Part shown: positions 52,445 to 61,221 of the stretch, piece by piece | Layout of the letters: each line of letters starts with the position of its first letter | Position numbering within the stretch: the first letter of the stretch is position 1 | Assembly: GCA_035995885.1 (NCBI GenBank) | Contig: DASYKC010000046.1 | Span: 1-61,537, forward strand | Direction: 5' to 3' | DNA: 61,537 nt | Source: Schlegelella_A sp035995885 | GTDB taxonomy: Bacteria; Pseudomonadota; Gammaproteobacteria; Burkholderiales; Burkholderiaceae_C | The notes under the pieces: generated by a model | What the model saw: only the letters and a program-made list of their open reading frames with translations | What the model was told of the DNA's origin: nothing | Database searches by the model: none | Translations under genes and position numbers: made by a program

Positions 52445-53590
52445 CTACTTCAGGAGGTCGCGGGCGATCACGACGCGCTGAATCTGATTGGTTCCCTCGA
52501 AGATCTGGGCAAGCTTGGCGTCGCGCATCATCCGCTCGACCGGATAGTCCTTGGTATAGCCGTAGCCGCCGAAGATCTGCACCGCGTCGGTCGTCACCTT
52601 CATCGCCATGTCGCTGGCCACGCACTTGGCCATGCTGGCGAGGACGTTGAGACGCTCCCAGTTGGCGGCGTCGCCGGCACGGGCGCACTCGTAGACGAGC
52701 GCGCGCGATGCTTCCATCTGCATCGCCATGTCCGCGAGCATGAACTGGATGCCCTGGAAGTCGGCGATCGGCTGCTTGAACTGCTTGCGCTCTTTGGCGT
52801 ACGTGACAGAGGCGTCGAGCGCGCCCTGGGCGATGCCGACGCACTGGGCGCCGATCGTCGGTCGGTTCAGGTCGAGCGCGCGCAGAGAGGCACGAAAGCC
52901 CTTGCCTTCCTCGCCCACGAGGTTCTCGACCGGAACGCGGACGTTGTCGAGGAAGATCGGTGTATTGGGCGCGCCGCGCCAGCCCATCTTGCGTTCGTGG
53001 CGACCGAACGTGATCCCCTTCATCTTCTTCGGCTCGAGGACAAAGGCGCTGATCCCCGAGGCGCCGCGCTCGCCGGCCGTGCGCGCCATCAGGACGATGT
53101 AATCGGCCTCGACGCCGTAGCTGCACCACTGCTTGCGACCGTTGATGACGTAGCTGTCGCCGTCACGGACGGCGCGCGTCGTCATCGCGCTGACGTCGGA
53201 GCCGGCTTGCGGCTCGGAGATCGCGATCGCGGTGACGACGCCGCCCTTGGCGATGCCGGGCAGAAAGCGCTGCCGTTGCTCCTCGGTGCCGAAGTGGAGC
53301 AGCGGCATGATGAACATCGTGTTCAGGCCGGCGATCGAACCGCACGCCGGCGAGACGCGCGAGATCTCCTCACGGGCGATGCACATCATCGTCAGGTTGC
53401 CCTCCGGGCCGCCGTATCGCTCGGGCACCCAGAGCTGCATCAGACCCATGTCGCCGTAGACCTTGAGCAACTCGGTGGGAAAGCGGTCGGTCTCGTCGAT
53501 CTCGGCCGCGATCGGAGCGACGTGGCGCTCGACCATGCGTCGGATGCTGTCGCGGAAGGCGACCTCGTCTTCCGGAGAGAGGCTGTTCAT
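52445..53590 (-). CDS. Acyl-CoA dehydrogenase
   Basis: The 381-aa protein has the standard features: IAISEPQAGSDVS, NGRKQWCSYG, FKQPIADFQGIQ and the catalytic glutamate in QIFEGTNQIQR. It is the most conventional member in the window and probably a short/medium-chain dehydrogenase. The ATG at 53590 was preferred over an in-frame TTG 9 bp upstream. It heads the leftward operon and shares a 51-bp divergent promoter region with the nitroreductase gene. Confidence 0.94.
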   Translation of the reverse strand: MNSLSPEDEVAFRDSIRRMVERHVAPIAAEIDETDRFPTELLKVYGDMGLMQLWVPERYGGPEGNLTMMCIAREEISRVSPACGSIAGLNTMFIMPLLHFGTEEQRQRFLPGIAKGGVVTAIAISEPQAGSDVSAMTTRAVRDGDSYVINGRKQWCSYGVEADYIVLMARTAGERGASGISAFVLEPKKMKGITFGRHERKMGWRGAPNTPIFLDNVRVPVENLVGEEGKGFRASLRALDLNRPTIGAQCVGIAQGALDASVTYAKERKQFKQPIADFQGIQFMLADMAMQMEASRALVYECARAGDAANWERLNVLASMAKCVASDMAMKVTTDAVQIFGGYGYTKDYPVERMMRDAKLAQIFEGTNQIQRVVIARDLLK

Positions 53591-53609
53591 CGTGTTCAAC
53601 TTTTTCGAT

Positions 53610-53620
53610 TGGTGCTACCA
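53610..53620. promoter_or_regulatory. FadR-type operator TGGT-GCT-ACCA
   Basis: This 4-3-4 inverted repeat in the short region between the divergent genes starting at 53590 and 53642 fits the TGGTnnnACCA consensus bound by FadR-subfamily GntR regulators. The FadR-type gene at 54361 is in the adjacent operon, so autoregulation and control of both units are plausible. Confidence 0.6.
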
Positions 53621-53641
53621 TTCGATTATGGAACCAACCTG

Positions 53642-54364
53642 ATGACGGCGTCAACAAATCCCTACTGCGCGACGGTTTTGGCCGCCCTTCTCGACGACCG
53701 GACGAGCTGCCGCGGCTTTCGGCCCGAGCCATTGCCGCGCGAGACGATCGTGCGGCTGCTCGGCCACGCGCAGCGAACCGCATCGTGGTGCAACGCGCAG
53801 CCCTGGAAGATCCATCTGCTCGGGGGCGCCGCGCTCGAGCAGGCTCGTGCAACGCTCCCTGATTACGCGAACGGTCACCCGGCTCAGCCCGACCTTCCCT
53901 GGCCGGCCGCGTACCGGGGCGTCTACCTCGAGCGTCGCCGCGAGTGCGGCTTTCGGCTCTACGAAGCGGTCGGCGTCGGCCGCGGCGACCGGTCCGGCGC
54001 GGCGCGACAAGGCAGCGAGAACTACCGATTTTTCGGCGCCCCTCACGTCGCCCTGGTGACGACGGACCGCGACCTCGGCGTCTATGGCGCGATCGACTGC
54101 GGCGCCTGGGTCTCGACTTTCATGCTGGCGGCGCGTGCCGCCGGCGTGGCGACGATCGCGCAGGCGGCGCTGGCATCGCATCCGGGCTTCTGGCGCGAGC
54201 GCCTGGGTCTGGGCGCTGATCGCCTGCTCGTCTGCGGTGTCTCGTTCGGCTACGCTGAGGAGAACCATCCGGCGAACGCGTTCCGAACTTCCCGCGCAGC
54301 GCTTGCAGACGTCGTTCAATGGATCGACGAGCCGACGGCAGACGCGCAGGAGCTGCAACCGTGA
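53642..54364 (+). CDS. Nitroreductase-family FMN oxidoreductase
   Basis: The 240-aa protein has RTSCRGFRPEPLPRE, QRTASWCNAQPWKIHLLG and a late GVSFGYAEENHPAN, the FMN-binding signature regions of nitroreductases. It probably reduces an enone, quinone or activated ring compound with NAD(P)H. The ATG at 53642 lies close to the promoter palindrome. Its stop overlaps the start of the GntR gene by 4 bp (GTGA), so the enzyme and regulator are co-expressed. Confidence 0.9.
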   Translation: MTASTNPYCATVLAALLDDRTSCRGFRPEPLPRETIVRLLGHAQRTASWCNAQPWKIHLLGGAALEQARATLPDYANGHPAQPDLPWPAAYRGVYLERRRECGFRLYEAVGVGRGDRSGAARQGSENYRFFGAPHVALVTTDRDLGVYGAIDCGAWVSTFMLAARAAGVATIAQAALASHPGFWRERLGLGADRLLVCGVSFGYAEENHPANAFRTSRAALADVVQWIDEPTADAQELQP

Positions 54365-55128
54365 GCGATTCGCTGACCTCTGCCGCGCGTGAGGCGGCGC
54401 CACTGCCATCGTTCGCGCCGGTGCAGACCCGGCGCGCCTTCGAGGCGATCTGCGATCGCATTCGCGGCCTCGTTGCCGACGGCTCGCTCAAGCCCGGCGA
54501 CAAGCTGCCGCCAGAACGCGAGCTGGCGCTGCAGCTGGGCGTCGGCCGCAACGCGCTGCGCGAGGCGCTGCGCAGCCTCGAGATCGCCGGCATCGTCCGC
54601 CTCGCCAAGGGCGCCAAGGGCGGGGCGTTCATCCGCGAGGGCGACGCCGGCCGGATGGACGAGGTGGTGCGCGACATGCTGAGCCTCGGGTCGATCTCGG
54701 TCGCCGAGCTGACCGAGTCGCGCATGCACATCCAGGACCTGGTCGTTCGGCTGGCTTGCGAACGCGCCACGGTCGCCGACTTCGAGGCCCTCGACGCCAA
54801 CGTCGCGCGCACCGAGGCGATGACCAAGGCCGGCCGCTACCTTGACCGGGTCGAGTGCTCGCGCGAGTTCTACCGCCTGCTCGCCGCCGCGACGCACAAC
54901 CAGGTGCTGGCGATGATCGTGCAGTCGATCAACGAGATCCTGATGCAGTTCGTCTACGCCCGCGTCGCCGCCGGCGGGCCGCCGCAGCCGCGCCTGGTCG
55001 ATAAGCGCCGCGCCTTCGTCGCTGCGCTTCGCGCCCGGGACGCCGGCACCGCGACAACGCTGATGCGGTCCCACCTCGCGTCGGTGCACCGGATGCTTGA
55101 ACGGTCGGGCAAGGGCCGCGGCGCCTGA
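54361..55128 (+). CDS. FadR-subfamily GntR transcriptional regulator
   Basis: The 255-aa protein has an N-terminal winged helix with LKPGDKLPPERELALQLGVG followed by RNALREALRSLEIAG, and a C-terminal all-helical FCD domain with ESRMHIQDLVVRLA and MRSHLASVHRML. FadR-type FCD proteins often sense carboxylates or CoA esters. The start is a GTG overlapping the nitroreductase stop. The likely operator is TGGTGCTACCA upstream of the operon. A CaiB gene follows 20 bp later. Confidence 0.93.
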   Translation: MSDSLTSAAREAAPLPSFAPVQTRRAFEAICDRIRGLVADGSLKPGDKLPPERELALQLGVGRNALREALRSLEIAGIVRLAKGAKGGAFIREGDAGRMDEVVRDMLSLGSISVAELTESRMHIQDLVVRLACERATVADFEALDANVARTEAMTKAGRYLDRVECSREFYRLLAAATHNQVLAMIVQSINEILMQFVYARVAAGGPPQPRLVDKRRAFVAALRARDAGTATTLMRSHLASVHRMLERSGKGRGA

Positions 55129-55148
55129 CAGCCCGAGAGGAGACCTCG

Positions 55149-56288
55149 ATGCCGACCCCGCCGGCGCCCGATGCCCTCGCCGGGCTCAAGGTGCTCGACT
55201 TCTCGATCATGATGGCCGGACCCTACTGCGCCCGCCTGCTTGCCGACGTGGGCGCCGACGTGGTCAAGGTCGAGCCGCCCGAGGGCGACGACATGCGCCT
55301 GCGCGCCCCGCTGCGGGACGGCGAGAGCGCGTATTTCGGTCAGCTCAATGCCGGCAAGCGCAGCCTCGCTGTCGACCTCAAAGATCCAGCGTGCCTCGCG
55401 CTCGTGAAGAGCCTTGCCGCGGTGGCTGACGTCGTGATCGAGAACTTCAGGCCGGGCGTGATGGAGCGACTCGGCCTCGGGTCGGCAGCCCTGCGCGCGG
55501 CCAACCCGCGGCTCGTCTACTGCTCGATCTCGGGCTACGGCCAGGAAGGCCCGGCAGCAGGCAAGGCGGCGTATGCGATGATCGTCCAAGCGGAAAGCGG
55601 CTTCGAGAAGACGCTCGCGCGCTACGCCGGCGTCGACCGGCCAGCGCCGACGGCCACCTTCGCCGCCGACGTGCTCGGTGCCATCTTCGCCTACGGCGCA
55701 ATCCAGACCGCGCTCGTGCAGCGCGGCCGGACCGGAGTCGGCCAAGCGATCGACGTCTCGCTCATGGACGCGATGCTCAACCTGCTCGTCTACGAGCTGC
55801 AGGAAGCACAGTTCCCGGTCACGACGGCACGGCCGACCTACGGACCGGTGCGCGCGAATGACGGCGACGTCCTCGTGGTGCCGATCACGGCGCGCAACTT
55901 CGAGGCGCTGTGCGCGGTCACCGGCTCGGCAGCGTTGCGAACCGATGCGCGCTTCGCCAGCCTGCCGGCGCGCAACTCGAATTGGCACGCGATGATGGCG
56001 CTGATAGAAGGATGGACTCGTGAGCGCAGCGTCGCCGAGTGCGTCGCTGCGTTCACTGCCGCCGGCGTGCCGGCATCGGCCTACGGAGAGCCCGGGGACA
56101 GCCTCGCCGATCCGCATCTGCGTGCCCGCGGCGTGTTCGCGCGCGTCGCCGATGCCGCGGGGACGTTCACCGGTATCAATCCGCCCTACCGGATGTCGGG
56201 CAGCCGTGCCGAGCTGCGCGGTGTCGTGCCCGCGCTCGGCGCCGATCGCGAACCGATCCTGCGCGAATGGCTCGACGTGCCGAAGTGA
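55149..56288 (+). CDS. CaiB/BaiF-type (family III) CoA-transferase
   Basis: The 379-aa protein has LKVLDFSIMMAGPYCARLLA, VVKVEPPEGDDMR, VIENFRPGV and the catalytic aspartate in FAADVLGA (D174). It is clearly related to the CaiB protein at 49398, and the two could form a heteromer, as in some succinyl-CoA-dependent systems, or be isoenzymes. GAGAGGAGA precedes the ATG at 55149. It is the last gene of the nitroreductase-regulator unit and converges with the aldehyde dehydrogenase gene. Confidence 0.93.
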   Translation: MPTPPAPDALAGLKVLDFSIMMAGPYCARLLADVGADVVKVEPPEGDDMRLRAPLRDGESAYFGQLNAGKRSLAVDLKDPACLALVKSLAAVADVVIENFRPGVMERLGLGSAALRAANPRLVYCSISGYGQEGPAAGKAAYAMIVQAESGFEKTLARYAGVDRPAPTATFAADVLGAIFAYGAIQTALVQRGRTGVGQAIDVSLMDAMLNLLVYELQEAQFPVTTARPTYGPVRANDGDVLVVPITARNFEALCAVTGSAALRTDARFASLPARNSNWHAMMALIEGWTRERSVAECVAAFTAAGVPASAYGEPGDSLADPHLRARGVFARVADAAGTFTGINPPYRMSGSRAELRGVVPALGADREPILREWLDVPK

Positions 56289-56315
56289 GGCTCGCAGGGA
56301 TCCGGCCCGCGAGCC
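56289..56315. terminator. Possible bidirectional terminator hairpin
   Basis: GGCTCGC at 56289-56295 pairs with GCGAGCC at 56309-56315 directly after the CaiB stop codon, in the 45-bp gap between convergent genes. The stem is 7 bp with a 13-nt loop. No T-run is seen. Confidence 0.45.
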
Positions 56316-56333
56316 CAAACCGCTGGCGCGGCC

Positions 56334-57824
56334 TCAGGTCAGCTTGATGATCACCGACTTGGTTTGCAGGTACTCGTGCATGTGCTCAGCCCCGCTCTCG
56401 CGACCGAAGCCGCTCATCTTGTAGCCGCCGAACGGGATCGCCGGGTCCATCAGCTGATAGCAGTTGGCCCAGACCGTGCCGGTACGCAGGCCGTGGGCGA
56501 CCCGGTGAACGGTCGAGACATCGCGTGACCAGACGCCGCTGCCAAGGCCATAGCTGCTGTCATTGGCACGGCGGATCGCGTCGTCGATATCGTCGAACGG
56601 CAGCGCCGACAGGACTGGGCCGAAGATCTCCTCGCGCGCGATCCGCATGTCGTCGCTGACGCCGGCGAAGACCGTGGGGGCGACGAAGAAGCCGCGCGCC
56701 AGCGCGCCCTCGGTGAGACGCGCACCGCCGGCGAGCGCCCGCGCTCCCTGTTCCTTGCCGATCGCCAGATAGCCTGTGATGCGCTCCAGCTGCTCGGCCG
56801 AGACGACCGGGCCGAGCTCGGTATCGGTGTCGAGCGGATCGCCGACGCGCAGCTTGCGCGCATACACCGCCACCTTCTCGACGAACTCGTCGTAGACCGA
56901 GCGCTGCACGTACATGCGCGTGCCCGCGCTGCAGATTTGTCCCGAGTTCTGGAACACCGCCATTGCCGCGCCGGGAACCGCGGCGTCGAGATCGGCGTCG
57001 GCAAAGACGATGTTGGCCGACTTGCCGCCGAGCTCCATCGACATGCGCTTCACGTTGACGGCGGCTGCGCGGATGATCTTCTGCCCGACCTCGGTCGAGC
57101 CGGTGAAGGCGATCTTGTCGACCGCAAGGTGCGACGCCAGCGCCGCGCCCGCGTCGCCGAAGCCGGTAATGACGTTGACGACGCCTTCGGGAATGCCCGC
57201 TTCCATACAAAGCTCCGCCAGGCGCAGCGGGGACAGCGGCGCCTGCTCCGCGGGCTTCAAAACGACGGTGCAGCCGGAGGCAAGCACGGGACAAAGCTTC
57301 CAGACCGCCAACCCGATCGGTCCGTTCCACGGGTTGATCGCGCCGACTACTCCTACCGGCTCCTTCATCGAGTACGAGAAGACGTCTCCGGGGAGCGAGT
57401 TGGCGATCGTCTCCCCGTGGATCGAGGTCGCGAGGCCGGCGTAGTAGCGCAGCAGACCCACAGCGCGCCGTCGGCCGAGCGTCGTCCGCGAGATCGGCCC
57501 GCCCATGTCGAGCGTGTCCAGCATCGCGAGCTCGTCGTAGTGTTTCTCGACCAGATCGGCGAGGCGCAACATCACCTGTTGGCGGTCGAACGGCTTGAAA
57601 CGGCGCCATGGTCCGTCGTCGAAGGCCTTGCGGGCCGCGGCGACGGCGCGATCGACATCGGCCGTGCCGGCCTTCGCGACCTTGGCGAGCAGCTCGCCCG
57701 TCGACGGGCTGATCGTGTCGAAGGTCTCGCCGCTGATGGCGGCGACCGATCGGCCGCCGATGAAGAGTGACTTGGCCGACGCACCATCGAGGAAGGCGGG
57801 GCGCGCGAGCGTGGTGGTAGCCAT
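56334..57824 (-). CDS. Aldehyde dehydrogenase (NAD(P)-dependent, ALDH superfamily)
   Basis: The 496-aa protein has INPWNGP near 163-169, the glutamate in MELGGKS (E264), the catalytic cysteine in QICSAG (C298) and a C-terminal FGGYKMSGFGRE. All catalytic residues are present. It oxidises the aldehyde formed by the GMC dehydrogenase encoded 20 bp upstream to the acid that the ligases can activate. A GAGGAGA site precedes the ATG at 57824. Confidence 0.95.
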   Translation of the reverse strand: MATTTLARPAFLDGASAKSLFIGGRSVAAISGETFDTISPSTGELLAKVAKAGTADVDRAVAAARKAFDDGPWRRFKPFDRQQVMLRLADLVEKHYDELAMLDTLDMGGPISRTTLGRRRAVGLLRYYAGLATSIHGETIANSLPGDVFSYSMKEPVGVVGAINPWNGPIGLAVWKLCPVLASGCTVVLKPAEQAPLSPLRLAELCMEAGIPEGVVNVITGFGDAGAALASHLAVDKIAFTGSTEVGQKIIRAAAVNVKRMSMELGGKSANIVFADADLDAAVPGAAMAVFQNSGQICSAGTRMYVQRSVYDEFVEKVAVYARKLRVGDPLDTDTELGPVVSAEQLERITGYLAIGKEQGARALAGGARLTEGALARGFFVAPTVFAGVSDDMRIAREEIFGPVLSALPFDDIDDAIRRANDSSYGLGSGVWSRDVSTVHRVAHGLRTGTVWANCYQLMDPAIPFGGYKMSGFGRESGAEHMHEYLQTKSVIIKLT

Positions 57825-57844
57825 TGAGATCTCCTCGGACGGCG

Positions 57845-59506
57845 TCAGGCAGCGTGCGGTACAGCGGCTCGGGAGGGGCGCGCGTTATTGGCAGCCTCGT
57901 CGATGAAAGCGGCGGCCCGCTCGCCGATCATCATTGACGGCGCGCTCGTGTTGCCGCCAATGATGTCGGGCATGATCGACGCGTCGGCGACACGCAGCCC
58001 GGCGACGCCATGCACGCGCAACCGCGCGTCGACCACAGCGCCGCGGTCGCCCGCCGGCCCCATGCGACAGGTGCCGACCGGGTGGTACGTGGTCGTCGCG
58101 GTGGCGCGAATGTAGGCCTCGATCTCGGCGTCGCTTGTGACCGCGGCGCCTGGCGCCACCTCGGCGCCAGAGAACGGTCGCATCGCCGGCATGCCGAGGA
58201 TGCGTCGTGCCTCCTTCATTCCGGCGACCAGCGTCTCGACGTCGGACCGGCTCTCGAGGAAGCGCGCGCGCATTCGCGGCCTCGCGGCCGGATCGGTCGA
58301 TACGAGCTCGAGCTTGCCGCGCGTCGCAGGCCGCAGCACGGCCACGTGCACCATGAAGCCGTGCGCGCGCGGCAGGGTGCGCGCATTCGTTTTCATGCCG
58401 ACCATGAAGGTCATCTGAATGTCAGGCCGATCGAGGCCGGCGTGAGTGCGAATGAAGCCGCCCGCCTCGGCGGCGTTCGACGCCAGCATGCCGCGCCGCT
58501 GCAGAAGATAGCGCAGCGGCGCCAGGGCGTTGCGCGGTGCGGCGCGCCAATTGAGCGCGTAGGACTCGCGGCTGGGATTGTCGACCGCAAGCGACGCCGT
58601 CGGATGGTCCTGCAGGTTCTCGCCGACGCCCGGCAGATCGCGGACGACTGCAATGCCGTGCTGCGCGAGCTCTGCCGCCGGACCGATGCCGGACAGCAGA
58701 AGCAGCTGCGGCGAGTTGACGGTGCCGGCGGCGAGCACCACCTCGCGCGCCGCGTCCAGCTCGACGCGAACCCCGTCGCGAACGATCGTCACGCCGATGG
58801 CGCGGCCGTTCTCGATCCGAACCTTCTCGACCAGCGCATCGGTGATCAGATCAATGTTTGGCCGGCCACGCACGGGATGGAAGAAGGCGCGCGAGCTACT
58901 GAGGCGCACGCCACGCCTCTGATTGAGATCGAACAGGCCGAAGCCGTCCTGCTCGACGCCGTTGAAATCGTCGCTGCGCTGGTGACTGGCCTCGACTGCG
59001 GCGTCGACGAAGGCGCGCGCGAGTGGATTGCTCGAGCGCAGCTGCTGGACATCGAGTTCGCCACTGCGGCCGTGCAGGGGCGACGGCGCGCCCCAGCGGT
59101 TTTCGTGCTTCTTGAACCACGGTAGGACGTCTTCGAAGCACCAACCGTCATTGCCCTGCGCCGCCCAGTCGTCGTAGTCGCGCCGGTTGCCGCGAATGTA
59201 GACAGTGCCGTTGACGGACGTGCAGCCGCCGAGCAGGCGACCGCGCGGGCACGCGATCTCCCGATCATTGACCCCCTTCCCGCCCTCGAACACGTGCTGC
59301 CAGTTGTAGCGCGCGTGCGGCAGCAGGAAGACATTGCCGATCGGCAGCGTCGTCTTCCAGTTCATCGGAAAGGCACGGTCGGTTGGCCCCGCCTCGACAA
59401 GCCCCACCCGGCACGAGGGATCGGCCGACAGCCGGTTCGCAATCACGCAGCCAGCGGCGCCCGCGCCAACTACGATGTAGTCATACCTGGTTGTCGAGTC
59501 GCTCAC
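57845..59506 (-). CDS. GMC-family alcohol dehydrogenase/oxidoreductase (choline dehydrogenase-like)
   Basis: The 553-aa flavoprotein has the FAD motif GAGAAG at 14-19, GRLLGGCTSVNG, the second GMC signature GTVNSPQLLLLSGIGP, and TYHPVGTCRMG with the active-site histidine. The second position in GGNTSAPSMM is asparagine, as in choline/alcohol dehydrogenases. It oxidises a primary alcohol, passing electrons to the respiratory chain or oxygen. The start is a GTG at 59506 with GAGGAGAG upstream. With the ALDH it forms an alcohol-to-acid entry module. Confidence 0.93.
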   Translation of the reverse strand: MSDSTTRYDYIVVGAGAAGCVIANRLSADPSCRVGLVEAGPTDRAFPMNWKTTLPIGNVFLLPHARYNWQHVFEGGKGVNDREIACPRGRLLGGCTSVNGTVYIRGNRRDYDDWAAQGNDGWCFEDVLPWFKKHENRWGAPSPLHGRSGELDVQQLRSSNPLARAFVDAAVEASHQRSDDFNGVEQDGFGLFDLNQRRGVRLSSSRAFFHPVRGRPNIDLITDALVEKVRIENGRAIGVTIVRDGVRVELDAAREVVLAAGTVNSPQLLLLSGIGPAAELAQHGIAVVRDLPGVGENLQDHPTASLAVDNPSRESYALNWRAAPRNALAPLRYLLQRRGMLASNAAEAGGFIRTHAGLDRPDIQMTFMVGMKTNARTLPRAHGFMVHVAVLRPATRGKLELVSTDPAARPRMRARFLESRSDVETLVAGMKEARRILGMPAMRPFSGAEVAPGAAVTSDAEIEAYIRATATTTYHPVGTCRMGPAGDRGAVVDARLRVHGVAGLRVADASIMPDIIGGNTSAPSMMIGERAAAFIDEAANNARPSRAAVPHAA

Positions 59507-59994
59507 CGTCTCTCTCCTCGTCGGCCGCCGCTGATCGACCCAAGTTGTACAGTAGTGCACGATATGGTACCTCACCTCGGAAGATATCCAGTTTCTGAAT
59601 GGAGCTCTATGCCCGGTAGAACCGGCCATCGCCCCACTGGACCAGCTCGCCATCGATACCTGGGGCTCGGCTGATCGTGTCTCCGCGATCAAGACGCTGC
59701 CAACGGCGCACTCCACAGGCCCACCACTCTGGCGAGCCGCCCGCAACTCGGCCCAGAGGCTTGCGGTCAGGCTCAGATGGACCCGCATTTCGTATCTAAG
59801 CGGGTAAACGCATGCGACGGTTCGCTTGCGCAGGCTGCGCTTCGGCTCGGCGCAGCAGCCCGGCATGCCGATGAATGTTCCGGCTCTGCGTCGACAGCTC
59901 AGCGGTCGACGGAGTGAGCGCCGCCAGGCACTCGAGGCGGTTGGCCGCCGCGTCGGAAAGGGAAGGCACGCCCGCGAGCAACCTCCGAGTGCGC
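59507..59994. other. Promoter region and non-coding flank of the insertion sequence
   Basis: The first ~80 bp hold the GMC promoter with the palindromic element at 59549-59571. From about 59590 to 59990 I find no convincing gene in either strand. The sequence is less biased than the catabolic genes and may be remnant or foreign DNA next to the insertion sequence. Confidence 0.5.
59549..59571. promoter_or_regulatory. Operator-like element before the GMC/ALDH operon
   Basis: The stretch contains GTAC at both ends and TAGTGCACGAT at 59553-59563, which is identical in inverse orientation to 25406-25416. It lies about 45-65 bp upstream of the GTG start at 59506, near the expected promoter. Confidence 0.45.
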
Positions 59995-60021
59995 TGCCCC
60001 CAAGCTTCGTAGCACTTCGAT

Positions 60022-60897
60022 CTAGAGCCCAAGGTTTTGCATCGTAGTGGATGCGCTGGGTTGCGAGGTGGCGCCAGCGAGCTGGCGGCACCTCGCGGCG
60101 AATGTGGCCGGCGGCACGTAGCCGAGCGTGCTGTGCGGCCGGTGGTGGTTGTAGTCGTCGCGCCAGTTGTCGATGACGCTGCGCATGTGGCTGAGGCTGG
60201 CGAACCAGTGCTGCGAGAGGCACTCGTCGCGGAAGCGGCTGTTGAAGCTCTCGATGTAGGCGTTCTGGACCGGCTTGCCCGGCTGGATGAAGCGCAGCTC
60301 GACACGGTTGTGCGCCGCCCATGTCTGCATGACCCTGCCGGCGAACTCCGGCCCGTTGTCAGTGCGGATGACCCTGGGTAGGCCGCGCTCGGCGCTGACC
60401 TGATCGAGCACCCTCGTCACGTACAGCGCCGGGATCGAAGTGTCGGCGACGATCTGCACGACCTCCTTGCTGCAGTCGTCGACGACCGTCAGCGCCTTCA
60501 CACGCCGGCCGTTGGCCAGCTCGTCGAACACGAAGTCCATGCTCCACACCTCGTTGGGTTGCATCGGGCGCACGAGCGGCTGGCGCTCGGGCACGGGCAG
60601 CTTCTTATGGCGACGCTGACGCACCATCAGGCCTTGCTCGCGGTAGAGCCGATAGGTGCGCTTGACGTTGATCGCCCAGCCGTCGATGCGAAGCCGGCTG
60701 TGCAGCATCCGGTAACCGTGGCGGCGGTGCTGGCCCGCGAGCTCCTTCAAACGCTCGCGCAGGCGCTCGTTGCCGTCGTCGCGGGGTTCGTAGCGCAGGG
60801 TGCTGGCGCTCATGCCCACCAGCCTCAAGGCCTGGCGTTCGCTCAAGCCCAGTCCCTGCAGCTGACGCACGACCTCGCGGCGTGCCGCCACGGCCAC
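60022..60897 (-). CDS. IS3-family transposase OrfB (DDE integrase)
   Basis: The 291-aa protein has an HTH_21-type N-terminal region (GYRMLHSRLR) and the rve integrase core. The acidic residues lie in VWSMDFVFDE, RTDNGPEF and NAYIESFNSRFRDECL, giving a complete DDE set. It starts with a GTG that shares a base with the OrfA stop (TAGTG), so it is made by translational coupling or by frameshift with OrfA. The stop lies 27 bp inside the element's left end. Confidence 0.94.
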   Translation of the reverse strand: MAVAARREVVRQLQGLGLSERQALRLVGMSASTLRYEPRDDGNERLRERLKELAGQHRRHGYRMLHSRLRIDGWAINVKRTYRLYREQGLMVRQRRHKKLPVPERQPLVRPMQPNEVWSMDFVFDELANGRRVKALTVVDDCSKEVVQIVADTSIPALYVTRVLDQVSAERGLPRVIRTDNGPEFAGRVMQTWAAHNRVELRFIQPGKPVQNAYIESFNSRFRDECLSQHWFASLSHMRSVIDNWRDDYNHHRPHSTLGYVPPATFAARCRQLAGATSQPSASTTMQNLGL

Positions 60898-61157
60898 TAC
60901 TTTCGGTGCAGCACCTCGCGCATCGCGTCGAGCTCCAGCATCGAGTTGGCCAGCAGCCGCTTGAGCTTGCCGTTCTCGGACTCGAGCGCCTTCAGACGCT
61001 GCGCATCCGACACGTTCATGCCACCGAACTTGGCCTTCCAGGCGTAGTAGCTCGGCTCGCTGAAGCCGTGCTTCCTGCAGAGCTCCTTGACCGGCAGGCC
61101 GGCATCGGCTTCACGCAGGAAGCCAATGATCTGTTCCTCGCTGTATCGCTTCTTCAT
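60897..61157 (-). CDS. IS3-family transposase OrfA
   Basis: The 86-aa protein starts MKKRYSEEQIIGFLREADAG, typical of IS407-group OrfA, with a helix-turn-helix (ELCRKHGFSEPSYYAWKAKF) and a C-terminal leucine-rich coiled coil (LKALESENGKLKRLLANSML). It binds the terminal repeats and dimerises. An in-frame ATG 15 bp upstream (61172) is a possible alternative start. Confidence 0.93.
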   Translation of the reverse strand: MKKRYSEEQIIGFLREADAGLPVKELCRKHGFSEPSYYAWKAKFGGMNVSDAQRLKALESENGKLKRLLANSMLELDAMREVLHRK

Positions 61158-61221
61158 CGGTCCGATCTCCATCTCGGGTTGATCGGACTCTAAAACGACC
61201 CGCTACGAACCTATGGGGGCA

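Larger units (their letters stand above)
59995..61221 (-). mobile_element. IS3-family (IS407 group) insertion sequence, 1227 bp
   Basis: The element is bounded by imperfect terminal inverted repeats starting TGCCCCCA: the left end continues AGCTTCGTAGC at 60003, and the right end reads TGCCCCCATAGGTTCGTAGC on the minus strand. It is flanked on both sides by GCGC (59991-59994 and 61222-61225), a 4-bp target duplication as expected for the IS407 group. It encodes OrfA and OrfB, both open, so it looks recently active. Confidence 0.9.

Noticed and set aside
59796..60305. Open frame on the minus strand crossing the left end of the insertion sequence
   Set aside because: It overlaps OrfB in another frame and combines transposon and flanking DNA, with no recognisable family.
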